DNA of 64,000 nucleotides. Origin: Parendozoicomonas haliclonae (GTDB lineage Bacteria > Pseudomonadota > Gammaproteobacteria > Pseudomonadales > Endozoicomonadaceae). The stretch spans positions 186,001-250,000 of the forward strand of contig NZ_FWPT01000005.1 in assembly GCF_900174585.1 (NCBI RefSeq), given 5' to 3'. Shown here in pieces: positions 18,682-26,025 of the stretch. Within the stretch, counting starts at the first letter, position 1, and the number at the start of each line of letters is the position of its first letter. A program made the position numbers and the translations under genes. Under the pieces are notes generated by a model. The model saw only the letters and a list, made by a program, of their open reading frames with translations. It ran no database searches and was not told the origin of the DNA.

Positions 18682-19560
18682 TCAGGGTTTAGGTGGTTCG
18701 GTGAGCAGATTAATCAAGGCCTGCCCGGCGTTGGAGAGTGTACGGTCTCGGTGGTGGATATAACCCAGCTGTCGGTTAATACGAATCTGTTTGGGGGTAA
18801 TGTCCTGCACATCATCGCTGAGCATGGTGGCCGGCAGGACGCTCCAGGCCAGTCCGATACTCACCATCATCTTCAGGGTTTCCAGGTAATTGGATTCCAT
18901 CAGCACATCAAGACTTAATCCCAGTTGCTGGAAATAACCGGTGACGATCTTCTTGGTAAAGGTATTCTCTCCCGGGAAAACGCCGGGGTAGGCACTGATA
19001 TCGGTAAGCGACGGTTGCCGAATACGGGCCAGAGGGTGATCCCGGGCCACCATAAAGATCAGGGGATCGTCCCAGACCGGTTCGGATATCACTCTTTCAT
19101 CATTGCGCTGGGGGGCCAGTGTGACGATGCCCAGTTCGATATCACCACGCTGAACGGCACTGTACGCCCATTCGGAATCAACAAACTGAATATCCAGAGA
19201 GACGCCCGGGTAGTTGAGACTAAAGGCTTTCAGGACCTCGGGAAGACGATGCAGGCCGATATGGTGGCTGGTGGCCATACGCAGGCGTCCGGAGATTTCG
19301 CCGGACAGGTTAGATAGTGCCTGCCGGGTGTCGTCGATATCCTGAAGAATCAATCGTGCACGCTCCATCAGGACCTGGCCGGCTTCGGTCAGGGTTACGC
19401 TCCGACCAATACGATCAAACAGGCGTACATCCAGCTGACCTTCCAGCTGGGCAATCCGTTTGCTGACCGCAGGTTGGGTGAGATGGAGTTTATCCCCGGC
19501 CAGAGAGAAAGAACCGGTCTCGGCGACCGCCAGGAAGGCAATCAGGTTCTGGCTGTCCAT
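18682..19560 (-). CDS. LysR-type transcriptional regulator divergent from leuC
   Basis: A 292-residue LysR-family regulator. The N-terminal winged helix-turn-helix (FLAVAETGSFSLAGDKLHLT followed by QPAVSKRIAQLEGQLDVRLF) spans ~1-60, and a linker helix and periplasmic-binding-like effector domain fill the rest, with GIVTLAPQRNDERV and VARDHPLARI typical of the family. It is divergent from leuC across a 251-base gap. P. aeruginosa has a LysR gene at this same place, so control of the leucine operon is the natural hypothesis. LysR regulators usually bind the shared intergenic region and repress themselves. The effector could be a pathway intermediate; this is inference. Confidence 0.9.
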   Translation of the reverse strand: MDSQNLIAFLAVAETGSFSLAGDKLHLTQPAVSKRIAQLEGQLDVRLFDRIGRSVTLTEAGQVLMERARLILQDIDDTRQALSNLSGEISGRLRMATSHHIGLHRLPEVLKAFSLNYPGVSLDIQFVDSEWAYSAVQRGDIELGIVTLAPQRNDERVISEPVWDDPLIFMVARDHPLARIRQPSLTDISAYPGVFPGENTFTKKIVTGYFQQLGLSLDVLMESNYLETLKMMVSIGLAWSVLPATMLSDDVQDITPKQIRINRQLGYIHHRDRTLSNAGQALINLLTEPPKP

Positions 19561-19687
19561 CAGTGACTCCAGGTGCTAAGAGTTGAAAATCCTACAACTT
19601 TTCAGGGTTGTTGTTCGTCGGGCTTACTATTTCTGAGCTATTTCTTAGTTATTCCTGTTGGTAATCCAAACTATCAAAAAGATGAAT

Positions 19688-19716
19688 TTGTTTTATCTGT
19701 AAGCGTGGCATAGGAT
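19688..19716 (+). promoter_or_regulatory. Candidate leuC promoter
   Basis: TTGTTT and TAGGAT hexamers separated by 17 bases, about 95 bases upstream of the leuC start inside the divergent LysR-leuC gap. Pattern match only. Confidence 0.35.
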
Positions 19717-19760
19717 GCAGGCTAATAACAAGAAATAACAATTTAAAGTCGTGTTACGGT

Positions 19761-19790
19761 CGGTTGTAGAAGCGGTTGCAGTCGGTTGTA
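19761..19790 (+). repeat. Three short direct repeats before leuC
   Basis: CGGTTGTA, CGGTTGCA and CGGTTGTA begin at 19761, 19773 and 19783, i.e. spaced about one helical turn apart, ending nine bases before the leuC ribosome site (AGGAG at 19799). They may be a protein-binding array or a leader RNA element. Seen directly; role unknown. Confidence 0.6.
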
Positions 19791-19811
19791 AAAGTCAGGC
19801 AGGAGCAGATA

Positions 19812-21245
19812 ATGGCGGGTAGAACTCTTTACGACAAACTCTGGGATGACCATCTGGTGAAAAGCCGGGATGATGGCTCTGCTCTGCTTTATATTGATCG
19901 TCACCTTCTGCACGAAGTTACCTCTCCGCAAGCCTTTGAAGGTCTGCGGATTGCCGGTCGTCAGCCCTGGCGGATCAATGCCAATCTGGCCACGCCAGAC
20001 CATAACGTACCGACCACCCTGAATGAACGTAATGCCGGGATTGAAGGTATTGTCGATCCGGTCTCCCGGATTCAGGTACAGACTCTGGATGATAATTGCG
20101 ATGAGTTCGGTATTACCCAGTACGCCATGGGGGATGTCCGCCAGGGTATCGTTCATGTAGTAGGCCCGGAGCAGGGTGCCACTCTGCCGGGTATGACCGT
20201 GGTCTGTGGTGATTCCCATACCGCGACTCACGGAGCGTTCGGTGCGCTGGCTCACGGTATCGGCACATCGGAGGTGGAGCATGTTTTGGCTTCCCAGTGT
20301 CTGGTGGCCAAAAAAATGAAAAATATGCGGGTGCGGGTGGAAGGTAAGCTCGGCCGTGGCGTGACTGCCAAGGATATTGTTCTGGCCGTCATCGGCGAGA
20401 TTGGTACCGCTGGTGGTACCGGTTGTGCCATCGAGTTTGCCGGTACCGCGCTCGAAGACCTGTCTATGGAAGGGCGGATGACGATCTGCAATATGGCGAT
20501 CGAAGCTGGTGCACGGGTCGGGCTGGTGGCCGTTGATAACACCACGATTGATTATATCCGTGGCAAACCGGGTGCTCCGAAAGGCGCAGACTGGGATGCG
20601 GCGGTGAACTACTGGCATACCCTGCATTCTGATGTGGATGCGGTGTTTGACCATGAAGTGATTCTGGATGCGGCAGCCATTGAGCCGCAGGTGACCTGGG
20701 GCACCTCCCCGGAAATGGTGGCTCCGGTGGGGGCTTCAGTTCCCGATCCTGATCAAGAAGCGGATGCGACCCGAGCTGATGGGATTCGTCGTGCCCTGCA
20801 ATATATGGGGCTGAGCGCCGGACAGGCGTTAACCTCTATTCAGCTGGATCGTGTTTTTATCGGTTCGTGCACCAACTCCCGGATTGAAGACCTGCGTGAA
20901 GCCGCAGCTGTCGTGAAAGGCCGTAAGGTGGCGGAAACCATCAAGGAAGCCATTGTGGTGCCTGGTTCCGGACTGGTAAAGCAGCAGGCGGAAGCGGAAG
21001 GTCTGGACAAGATCTTTATCGAAGCTGGCTTGCAGTGGCGTGAGCCCGGCTGTTCCATGTGTCTGGCGATGAATGCGGATCGTCTGGGCGAAGGTGAGCA
21101 CTGTGCTTCAACTTCCAACCGTAACTTTGAAGGCAGGCAGGGTTTTGGCGGGCGTACCCATCTGGTCAGTCCGGCCATGGCGGCTGCAGCCGCAGTCACC
21201 GGGTATTTTGTTGATGTGCGTGAATTGATGGGGGATGCAGCATGA
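19812..21245 (+). CDS. leuC: 3-isopropylmalate dehydratase large subunit
   Basis: A 477-residue aconitase-family subunit that, with LeuD, isomerises 2-isopropylmalate to 3-isopropylmalate in leucine synthesis. The three cysteines that hold the 4Fe-4S cluster are visible: Cys353 in GSCTNSR and Cys414/Cys417 in [25 protein letters not shown] is the family signature. The start at 19812 has AGGAG nine bases upstream and gives [12 protein letters not shown] as in relatives; the upstream in-frame codons are not conserved in character. It overlaps leuD by four bases (ATGA), which indicates translational coupling and a leuCDB-asd operon. Confidence 0.97.
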   Translation: MAGRTLYDKLWDDHLVKSRDDGSALLYIDRHLLHEVTSPQAFEGLRIAGRQPWRINANLATPDHNVPTTLNERNAGIEGIVDPVSRIQVQTLDDNCDEFGITQYAMGDVRQGIVHVVGPEQGATLPGMTVVCGDSHTATHGAFGALAHGIGTSEVEHVLASQCLVAKKMKNMRVRVEGKLGRGVTAKDIVLAVIGEIGTAGGTGCAIEFAGTALEDLSMEGRMTICNMAIEAGARVGLVAVDNTTIDYIRGKPGAPKGADWDAAVNYWHTLHSDVDAVFDHEVILDAAAIEPQVTWGTSPEMVAPVGASVPDPDQEADATRADGIRRALQYMGLSAGQALTSIQLDRVFIGSCTNSRIEDLREAAAVVKGRKVAETIKEAIVVPGSGLVKQQAEAEGLDKIFIEAGLQWREPGCSMCLAMNADRLGEGEHCASTSNRNFEGRQGFGGRTHLVSPAMAAAAAVTGYFVDVRELMGDAA

Positions 21246-21889
21246 AGGCATTAACTGTACATCAGGGGCTGGTTGCGCCATTGGATCGTGCCAATGTCGA
21301 TACCGATATGATCATTCCTAAGCAGTTTCTGAAATCCATCAAGCGCACCGGATTTGGCAAGAACCTGTTTGATGAGCTGCGTTATCTGGATGTGGGTGAG
21401 GCCGACCAGGATTGCAGTGGCCGTCCGCTGAATCCTGACTTTGTGTTGAATCAGCCACGTTATAAAGATGTCTCTATCTTGTTGGCCCGGCAGAACTTCG
21501 GTTGTGGCTCCAGCCGTGAGCACGCGCCCTGGGCATTGGAAGACTATGGCTTCCGCTGTGTGATCGCCCCCAGCTTTGCAGATATTTTCTATAACAACTG
21601 TTTCAAGAATGGTCTGTTGCCGATCGTTCTGTCTGAGCAGCAGGTGGATGATCTGTTTGCGGCCTGTCAGACCGAAGAAGGTTTCAATCTGACCGTAGAT
21701 CTGGAACGTCAGGTGGTGGTGACCCCCGGTGGTGATGAGCTGAGTTTTGAGATCGACCCATTCCGTAAGGAGTGCCTGTTGAAAGGGCTGGATGAGATCG
21801 GCCTGACTCTGCAGGAAGAAGACACAATTCGTGCCTTTGAAAACAAGCATCAGAAGAAATTCCCGTGGCTGTTTCAAGAGCTGGCGTAA
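21242..21889 (+). CDS. leuD: 3-isopropylmalate dehydratase small subunit
   Basis: A 215-residue swivel-domain partner of LeuC. Family features: an N-terminal [20 protein letters not shown], then [20 protein letters not shown] followed by [13 protein letters not shown], and [17 protein letters not shown]. Length matches E. coli LeuD (201) plus a short C-terminal extension. Its start overlaps the leuC stop by four bases and leuB follows after 29 bases. Confidence 0.97.
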   Translation: MKALTVHQGLVAPLDRANVDTDMIIPKQFLKSIKRTGFGKNLFDELRYLDVGEADQDCSGRPLNPDFVLNQPRYKDVSILLARQNFGCGSSREHAPWALEDYGFRCVIAPSFADIFYNNCFKNGLLPIVLSEQQVDDLFAACQTEEGFNLTVDLERQVVVTPGGDELSFEIDPFRKECLLKGLDEIGLTLQEEDTIRAFENKHQKKFPWLFQELA

Positions 21890-21918
21890 AGGGTAATAGG
21901 GAAGAGGGGAAAGAAAGC

Positions 21919-23019
21919 ATGAAAAAGGTTCTGGTTTTACCGGGTGACGGTATTGGTACCGAAATTGTTGCCCAGGGTGTACGGGTTCTGGATGCGGTTA
22001 AACAGAAGTTTGGCCTGCAGATCGAGACTGATCACGCCTTGATTGGTGGTTCAGCGATTGATGCCACGGGTGTTCCCCTTCCTGATGAAACGCTGAATAA
22101 AGCCCGAGCTGCTGATGCGATTTTGCTGGGCGCTGTTGGTGGCCCTAAGTGGGATGATCTGGATATGGCGGTACGCCCGGAGAAAGGTCTTCTGGGTATT
22201 CGCTCCCAGCTGGAGCTGTTTGGCAATCTGCGTCCGGCCATTCTCTACCCGCAGCTGGCTGATGCTTCCACCCTGAAATCTGAGGTGGTGAGCGGGCTGG
22301 ATATTCTGATTGTGCGTGAGCTGACCGGTGGTATTTATTTTGGTCAGCCCCGCGGCATCCGCACACTGGAGAATGGTGAACGGGAAGGTTTCAATACTTA
22401 CGTCTACAGCGAATCAGAAATTGAACGTATTGGTCGGGTGGCTTTTGAGGCGGCTCAGAAGCGCGGTGGCAAGCTGTGCTCCGTCGATAAGCACAATGTA
22501 CTGGAAGTGACTGTTCTGTGGCGTGAGGTGATGGACCGGCTGGCACCGGAGTATCCGGATGTCGAACTCTCCCATATGTATGTTGATAATGCCGCCATGC
22601 AGCTGGTTCGGGCGCCAAAACAGTTCGATGTGATGGTGACCGGTAATATGTTTGGCGATATTCTGTCCGACTGTGCCGCCATGCTGACCGGTTCCATCGG
22701 GATGCTGCCTTCTGCGTCTCTGGATGCCAACAATAAGGGTATGTATGAGCCGGTGCATGGTTCTGCTCCGGATATTGCCGGTCAGGATCTGGCGAATCCG
22801 CTGGCCACCATTCTCTCTGTTGCGATGATGCTGCGTTACTCCCTGAATGAAGTGGCAGCGGCAGATGCGATTGAGCAGGCGGTCAGCAAGGTGCTGGATG
22901 CCGGTATTCGTACCGGTGACATCTGGTCAGAGGGTTGTGAGAAAGTCGGCACTCAGGCAATGGGTGATGCTGTGGTTCAGGCCTTGAATGAACTGTCACT
23001 GAATGGGGAAGACGCGTGA
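21919..23019 (+). CDS. leuB: 3-isopropylmalate dehydrogenase
   Basis: A 366-residue NAD-dependent beta-decarboxylating dehydrogenase that oxidises 3-isopropylmalate to 2-ketoisocaproate. [10 protein letters not shown] at the N-terminus, the substrate-binding arginines in [12 protein letters not shown], the catalytic Tyr in the [14 protein letters not shown] region, the metal site [19 protein letters not shown] and the NAD-binding [13 protein letters not shown] are all present. The ATG at 21919 is chosen because GAGGGGAAAG precedes it and [13 protein letters not shown] is the normal N-terminus; a longer frame from 21865 overlaps leuD and is unlikely. It overlaps asd by four bases. Confidence 0.97.
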   Translation: MKKVLVLPGDGIGTEIVAQGVRVLDAVKQKFGLQIETDHALIGGSAIDATGVPLPDETLNKARAADAILLGAVGGPKWDDLDMAVRPEKGLLGIRSQLELFGNLRPAILYPQLADASTLKSEVVSGLDILIVRELTGGIYFGQPRGIRTLENGEREGFNTYVYSESEIERIGRVAFEAAQKRGGKLCSVDKHNVLEVTVLWREVMDRLAPEYPDVELSHMYVDNAAMQLVRAPKQFDVMVTGNMFGDILSDCAAMLTGSIGMLPSASLDANNKGMYEPVHGSAPDIAGQDLANPLATILSVAMMLRYSLNEVAAADAIEQAVSKVLDAGIRTGDIWSEGCEKVGTQAMGDAVVQALNELSLNGEDA

Positions 23020-24137
23020 ATAAGGTTGGATTGATCGGCTGGCGGGGCATGGTGGGCTCCGTCTTGATGCGGCGTATGGCGGATGAGGGTGATTTTGCCC
23101 ATATAGAGCCCGTGTTCTTCACCACCTCCCAGGCTGGCCAGGCTGGTCCTGCACACCTGATCGGGCCGGATGCCAAGGTTCCGGCTCTGAAGAGTGCTTA
23201 TGACATCGATGAACTGGCGGGCATGGATATTATTATCTCCTGCCAGGGCGGTGATTTTACCGGTGAGGTTTATCCAAAGCTGCGAGCGGCCGGCTGGAAT
23301 GGCTACTGGATTGATGCTGCCTCCAAGCTGCGTATGGACGACAGTGCAGTGATTGTTCTTGATCCGGTCAACCGTCCGGTGATCAATCGTGCTCTGAACG
23401 ATGGCATCAAGACCTATGTGGGTGGCAACTGTACAGTGAGTTTGATGCTGATGGGCCTGGGCGGTCTGTTTACCGAAGGGCTGGTGGAGTGGACTTCCGC
23501 CATGACTTACCAGGCCGCCAGTGGTGGCGGTGCCCGTCATATGCGCGAACTGCTTAATGGTATGGGCGTGGTTCGTGACAGTGTTGCCGCTGAACTGGCT
23601 AATCCGGCATCGGCCATTCTCGAAATCGACCGCAAGGTTACCGCAACCCTGCGTGGTGGTATGGATACGCCAGAGTTTGGTGTCCCTCTGGCTGGCAGCC
23701 TGATCCCTTATATCGACAGTCAGCTGGATAATGGTCAGAGCCGGGAAGAGTGGAAGGCTCAGGTTGAGAGCAACAAGATTCTGGGTTCGGATCAGATTAT
23801 TCCGGTTGATGGAATCTGTGTCCGTGTTGGAGCTATGCGCTGCCATTCCCAGGCGCTGACTTTGAAGCTGAAGCGCGATCTGCCTTTGGCGGATATCGAA
23901 GCGCTGATTGGCGAAGCCAATGATTGGGTAAAATTTGTACCCAATGACCGACAGGCTTCCATGGAGCAGCTGACTCCGACTGCGGTAAGCGGTTCCCTGA
24001 CCATTCCAGTTGGCCGGGTACGTAAGATGAATATGGGGCCGGAATATATCTCTGCCTTTACCGTTGGCGACCAGCTTTTGTGGGGGGCGGCCGAGCCTCT
24101 GCGCCGGATGCTGAATATTATTCTGGGCAAGCTGTAG
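23016..24137 (+). CDS. asd: Aspartate-semialdehyde dehydrogenase
   Basis: A 373-residue enzyme that reduces aspartyl-phosphate to aspartate semialdehyde with NADPH, the branch point to lysine, methionine and threonine. The nucleotide-binding [14 protein letters not shown] is at the N-terminus, the catalytic cysteine is Cys139 in [11 protein letters not shown], and [13 protein letters not shown] holds the substrate-binding region with an active-site His. It is the E. coli-like long form. The gene starts with GTG overlapping the leuB stop (GTGA), so translation is coupled. A strong terminator follows. A catalytically dead-looking paralogue (usg) lies 600 bases downstream. Confidence 0.97.
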   Translation: MNKVGLIGWRGMVGSVLMRRMADEGDFAHIEPVFFTTSQAGQAGPAHLIGPDAKVPALKSAYDIDELAGMDIIISCQGGDFTGEVYPKLRAAGWNGYWIDAASKLRMDDSAVIVLDPVNRPVINRALNDGIKTYVGGNCTVSLMLMGLGGLFTEGLVEWTSAMTYQAASGGGARHMRELLNGMGVVRDSVAAELANPASAILEIDRKVTATLRGGMDTPEFGVPLAGSLIPYIDSQLDNGQSREEWKAQVESNKILGSDQIIPVDGICVRVGAMRCHSQALTLKLKRDLPLADIEALIGEANDWVKFVPNDRQASMEQLTPTAVSGSLTIPVGRVRKMNMGPEYISAFTVGDQLLWGAAEPLRRMLNIILGKL

Positions 24138-24157
24138 CTTTCTCGTTTAAGAAAATT

Positions 24158-24192
24158 AAACCGCCAGTGATTTACGTCACTGGCGGTTTTTT
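24158..24192. terminator. Strong bidirectional terminator after asd
   Basis: Thirteen-base arms AAACCGCCAGTGA / TCACTGGCGGTTT with a six-base loop and a T run. It ends the leuCDB-asd operon and can also serve the convergent small membrane protein gene. Confidence 0.92.
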
Positions 24193-24221
24193 ATTACGGA
24201 GACTCAGTGCTGGGGCAGTCG

Positions 24222-24527
24222 TTAATTCTGTTTCTGACTTTTGAGTAGGAGTTCAGTTTTCAACCGGTGGTTTTCTTCGATAGAAACAATGGCTGCAAAA
24301 ATCCCTGAAATAAGAAAGGCAAGAATTGAAAGGATCAGGAAAAGGTATCCTGATGTGTTTAGGATTTGCAGCCAGAGGCTGGTCAGCGGAAAGAACAGGC
24401 TGGCAACAGAGCAAGCCATTGAGGCAAGAAACAGGGCAGCCATAAACATGCCAAAGCCGGCGAAGATGCGGGCAATGAGCAGAACGAGTGAGAGGTTTTT
24501 CGATTTCAGGTTCTTATAAGGCTTCAT
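24222..24527 (-). CDS. Small hypothetical membrane protein
   Basis: A 101-residue protein with two long hydrophobic segments (approximately 12-45 and 54-84: LVLLIARIFAGFGMFMAALF and YLFLILSILAFLISGIFAAI), a basic N-terminus and a charged C-terminal tail with KTELLLKSQKQN. I do not recognise a family. It may be a two-helix membrane hairpin. It is isolated between asd and the usg-like gene, with AT-richer sequence around it than in its neighbours, which is compatible with a late insertion. P. aeruginosa has no gene at this point as far as I recall. Coding status is probable, not certain. Confidence 0.55.
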   Translation of the reverse strand: MKPYKNLKSKNLSLVLLIARIFAGFGMFMAALFLASMACSVASLFFPLTSLWLQILNTSGYLFLILSILAFLISGIFAAIVSIEENHRLKTELLLKSQKQN

Positions 24528-24754
24528 TATTATTTGGACTCGAATAGAGAGGCTACGGCTGAAAACTAATACATAGCGGCAATATCTAATGATAACTGTC
24601 GTTTTATTTTATAAAAGATAATTGAGTGCTGTTCAAATCGTACCGGTGACATTGAGGTGTTTGGAACTGACAGAAGAGTGTATGGATTTGATCTCTTTGC
24701 ATCCAAACCCTGCAGCCTTTAAAGTTACGCCATTTCTTCAAGAGCTGTCTTTCT

Positions 24755-25777
24755 ATGTCTCTCTCCGAACACGCTGCACTTGTTCTGGTTGGTGCTGATA
24801 CCTTTGCCGGTGAGGCTGCGCTGAATCTTCTGGCTGATATCCCGAGCGTAGAAAAAGTGACTGCGCTGAGTGCCAGTCCGGCAGATGATGCCACCGTTGA
24901 ATTTTCCGGGGACTCTGTTCAGATTGAATCTCTGGCGGATTTTCGTTTTCAGGCGGGTCAGCTGGTGTTGTGTGTCGGTAATGCCTTGCTGGCAGAGCAG
25001 GCGATCCAGATGGCAGGTGATGCTGGTGCGCTGGTCATTGATGCCACTTCATTCACACGCAGTCAGCAGTATGCTGAGCTGGTTCATCCACGTATCAACA
25101 GTGAAGCACTGATGTCACTCAGTCAGAACGGTGTGGTGGCTGTGCCGGGTGATGTTGGCATGGTGGTCGCTCCGGTGGTGCGGGCACTCCGCCAGCTGGG
25201 TGGTGTGGCTCGGGTTGATTTGAACTGCAGCCTGTCTGTCAGTGGTGCCGCCGATGAACGTGGTGTTAGTGAGCTGGCTTCGCAAACCAATCGTCTGCTG
25301 AATGGCCTGCCTGCGGAGCATGAAGTTTTCCAGGATCAGGTGGCATTCAATCTTCTGCCGGGATTTTTCCATCAGCAGGGTGACGCCCAGACTGCGGCCC
25401 GTGAGATTGTTGAGCTGGCCGGTCATGAAGGACTGCCGGTTCATGTCAGCAGTATTGTTGCTCCGGTATTTTATGGGCAGATCATTCGCATGAGTGTCAC
25501 CCTGGAGTGGCCGGTCAGCGAAGGTGAAGTCATGGATGTGCTGGAGTCTGTTCCGGGTCTGGTCATTATTCAGGATCAGGAAGAGTTTCTGACTCCGGTT
25601 GCTCTGGTTAGTCGTGACGATGAAGAACGTCAGCAGGTTTTCCTGGGTGGTTTGGCGACATCCGACGTTCAGGATAATGTGCTGAATATGTGGATTGTGT
25701 CTGATAATGCCCGTTCAGGTGCTGTTTATGGTGCAGTTAAGCTCTATCAGCAGTTGATTAGCGAGTTTCTGCAGTGA
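24755..25777 (+). CDS. usg: Asd-like protein USG-1 (probably inactive as dehydrogenase)
   Basis: A 340-residue member of the aspartate-semialdehyde dehydrogenase family, lying between asd and fimV exactly where P. aeruginosa carries its usg-like gene. The N-terminal nucleotide-binding fold (LVGADTFAGEAALNLLADIP) and dimerisation domain are kept, but the segment corresponding to the catalytic cysteine reads VAVPGDVGMVVAPVVRAL with no cysteine. Loss of that residue implies loss of the dehydrogenase reaction. The family's true role is unknown. The start follows a weak ribosome site (AAGAGC). The gap of ~230 bases upstream is AT-rich with no obvious element. Confidence 0.88.
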   Translation: MSLSEHAALVLVGADTFAGEAALNLLADIPSVEKVTALSASPADDATVEFSGDSVQIESLADFRFQAGQLVLCVGNALLAEQAIQMAGDAGALVIDATSFTRSQQYAELVHPRINSEALMSLSQNGVVAVPGDVGMVVAPVVRALRQLGGVARVDLNCSLSVSGAADERGVSELASQTNRLLNGLPAEHEVFQDQVAFNLLPGFFHQQGDAQTAAREIVELAGHEGLPVHVSSIVAPVFYGQIIRMSVTLEWPVSEGEVMDVLESVPGLVIIQDQEEFLTPVALVSRDDEERQQVFLGGLATSDVQDNVLNMWIVSDNARSGAVYGAVKLYQQLISEFLQ

Positions 25778-25832
25778 TAACTTATCATACGTATCTGTCA
25801 GTGGATCAATACTGGCAATTTTGTCTTTTAGT

Positions 25833-25860
25833 CTGATGCGTATTTGTACAACTGCATCAG
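25833..25860. repeat. Inverted repeat in fimV upstream region
   Basis: CTGATGC and GCATCAG separated by 14 bases, in the 248-base gap between usg and fimV. No T tract follows. It could end the usg message by another route or be a protein site. Confidence 0.4.
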
Positions 25861-25946
25861 CCAAGGGAAGAAAGCCTCTCGGTTGGCGGTAATCATTGCC
25901 CGGACATTGTTTCATCTTAGTGATGAAGGTAAGGCGCAGGGGGATA

Positions 25947-25969
25947 GGGCAGACACAAACAGTCTGCCC
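25947..25969. promoter_or_regulatory. Perfect hairpin in the fimV leader
   Basis: GGGCAGAC / GTCTGCCC arms with a seven-base loop, 56 bases upstream of the fimV start and well clear of its ribosome site (GGATAGGGGATAT before 26026). Without a T run it is unlikely to be a simple terminator and may be an RNA leader structure. Confidence 0.5.
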
Positions 25970-26025
25970 ACACCGGCACTTAACCAGGACCGGTTTGGGT
26001 AATAACAAAAAAGGATAGGGGATAT

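Noticed and set aside
19743-20654. Long open frame (303 codons) on the minus strand inside leuC, and similar long frames opposite prmB (6891-7931) and fimV (28198-29031)
   Set aside because: Each mirrors a clear, conserved plus-strand gene; the translations are rich in His/Gln/Arg with no family motif, so they are antisense shadows.
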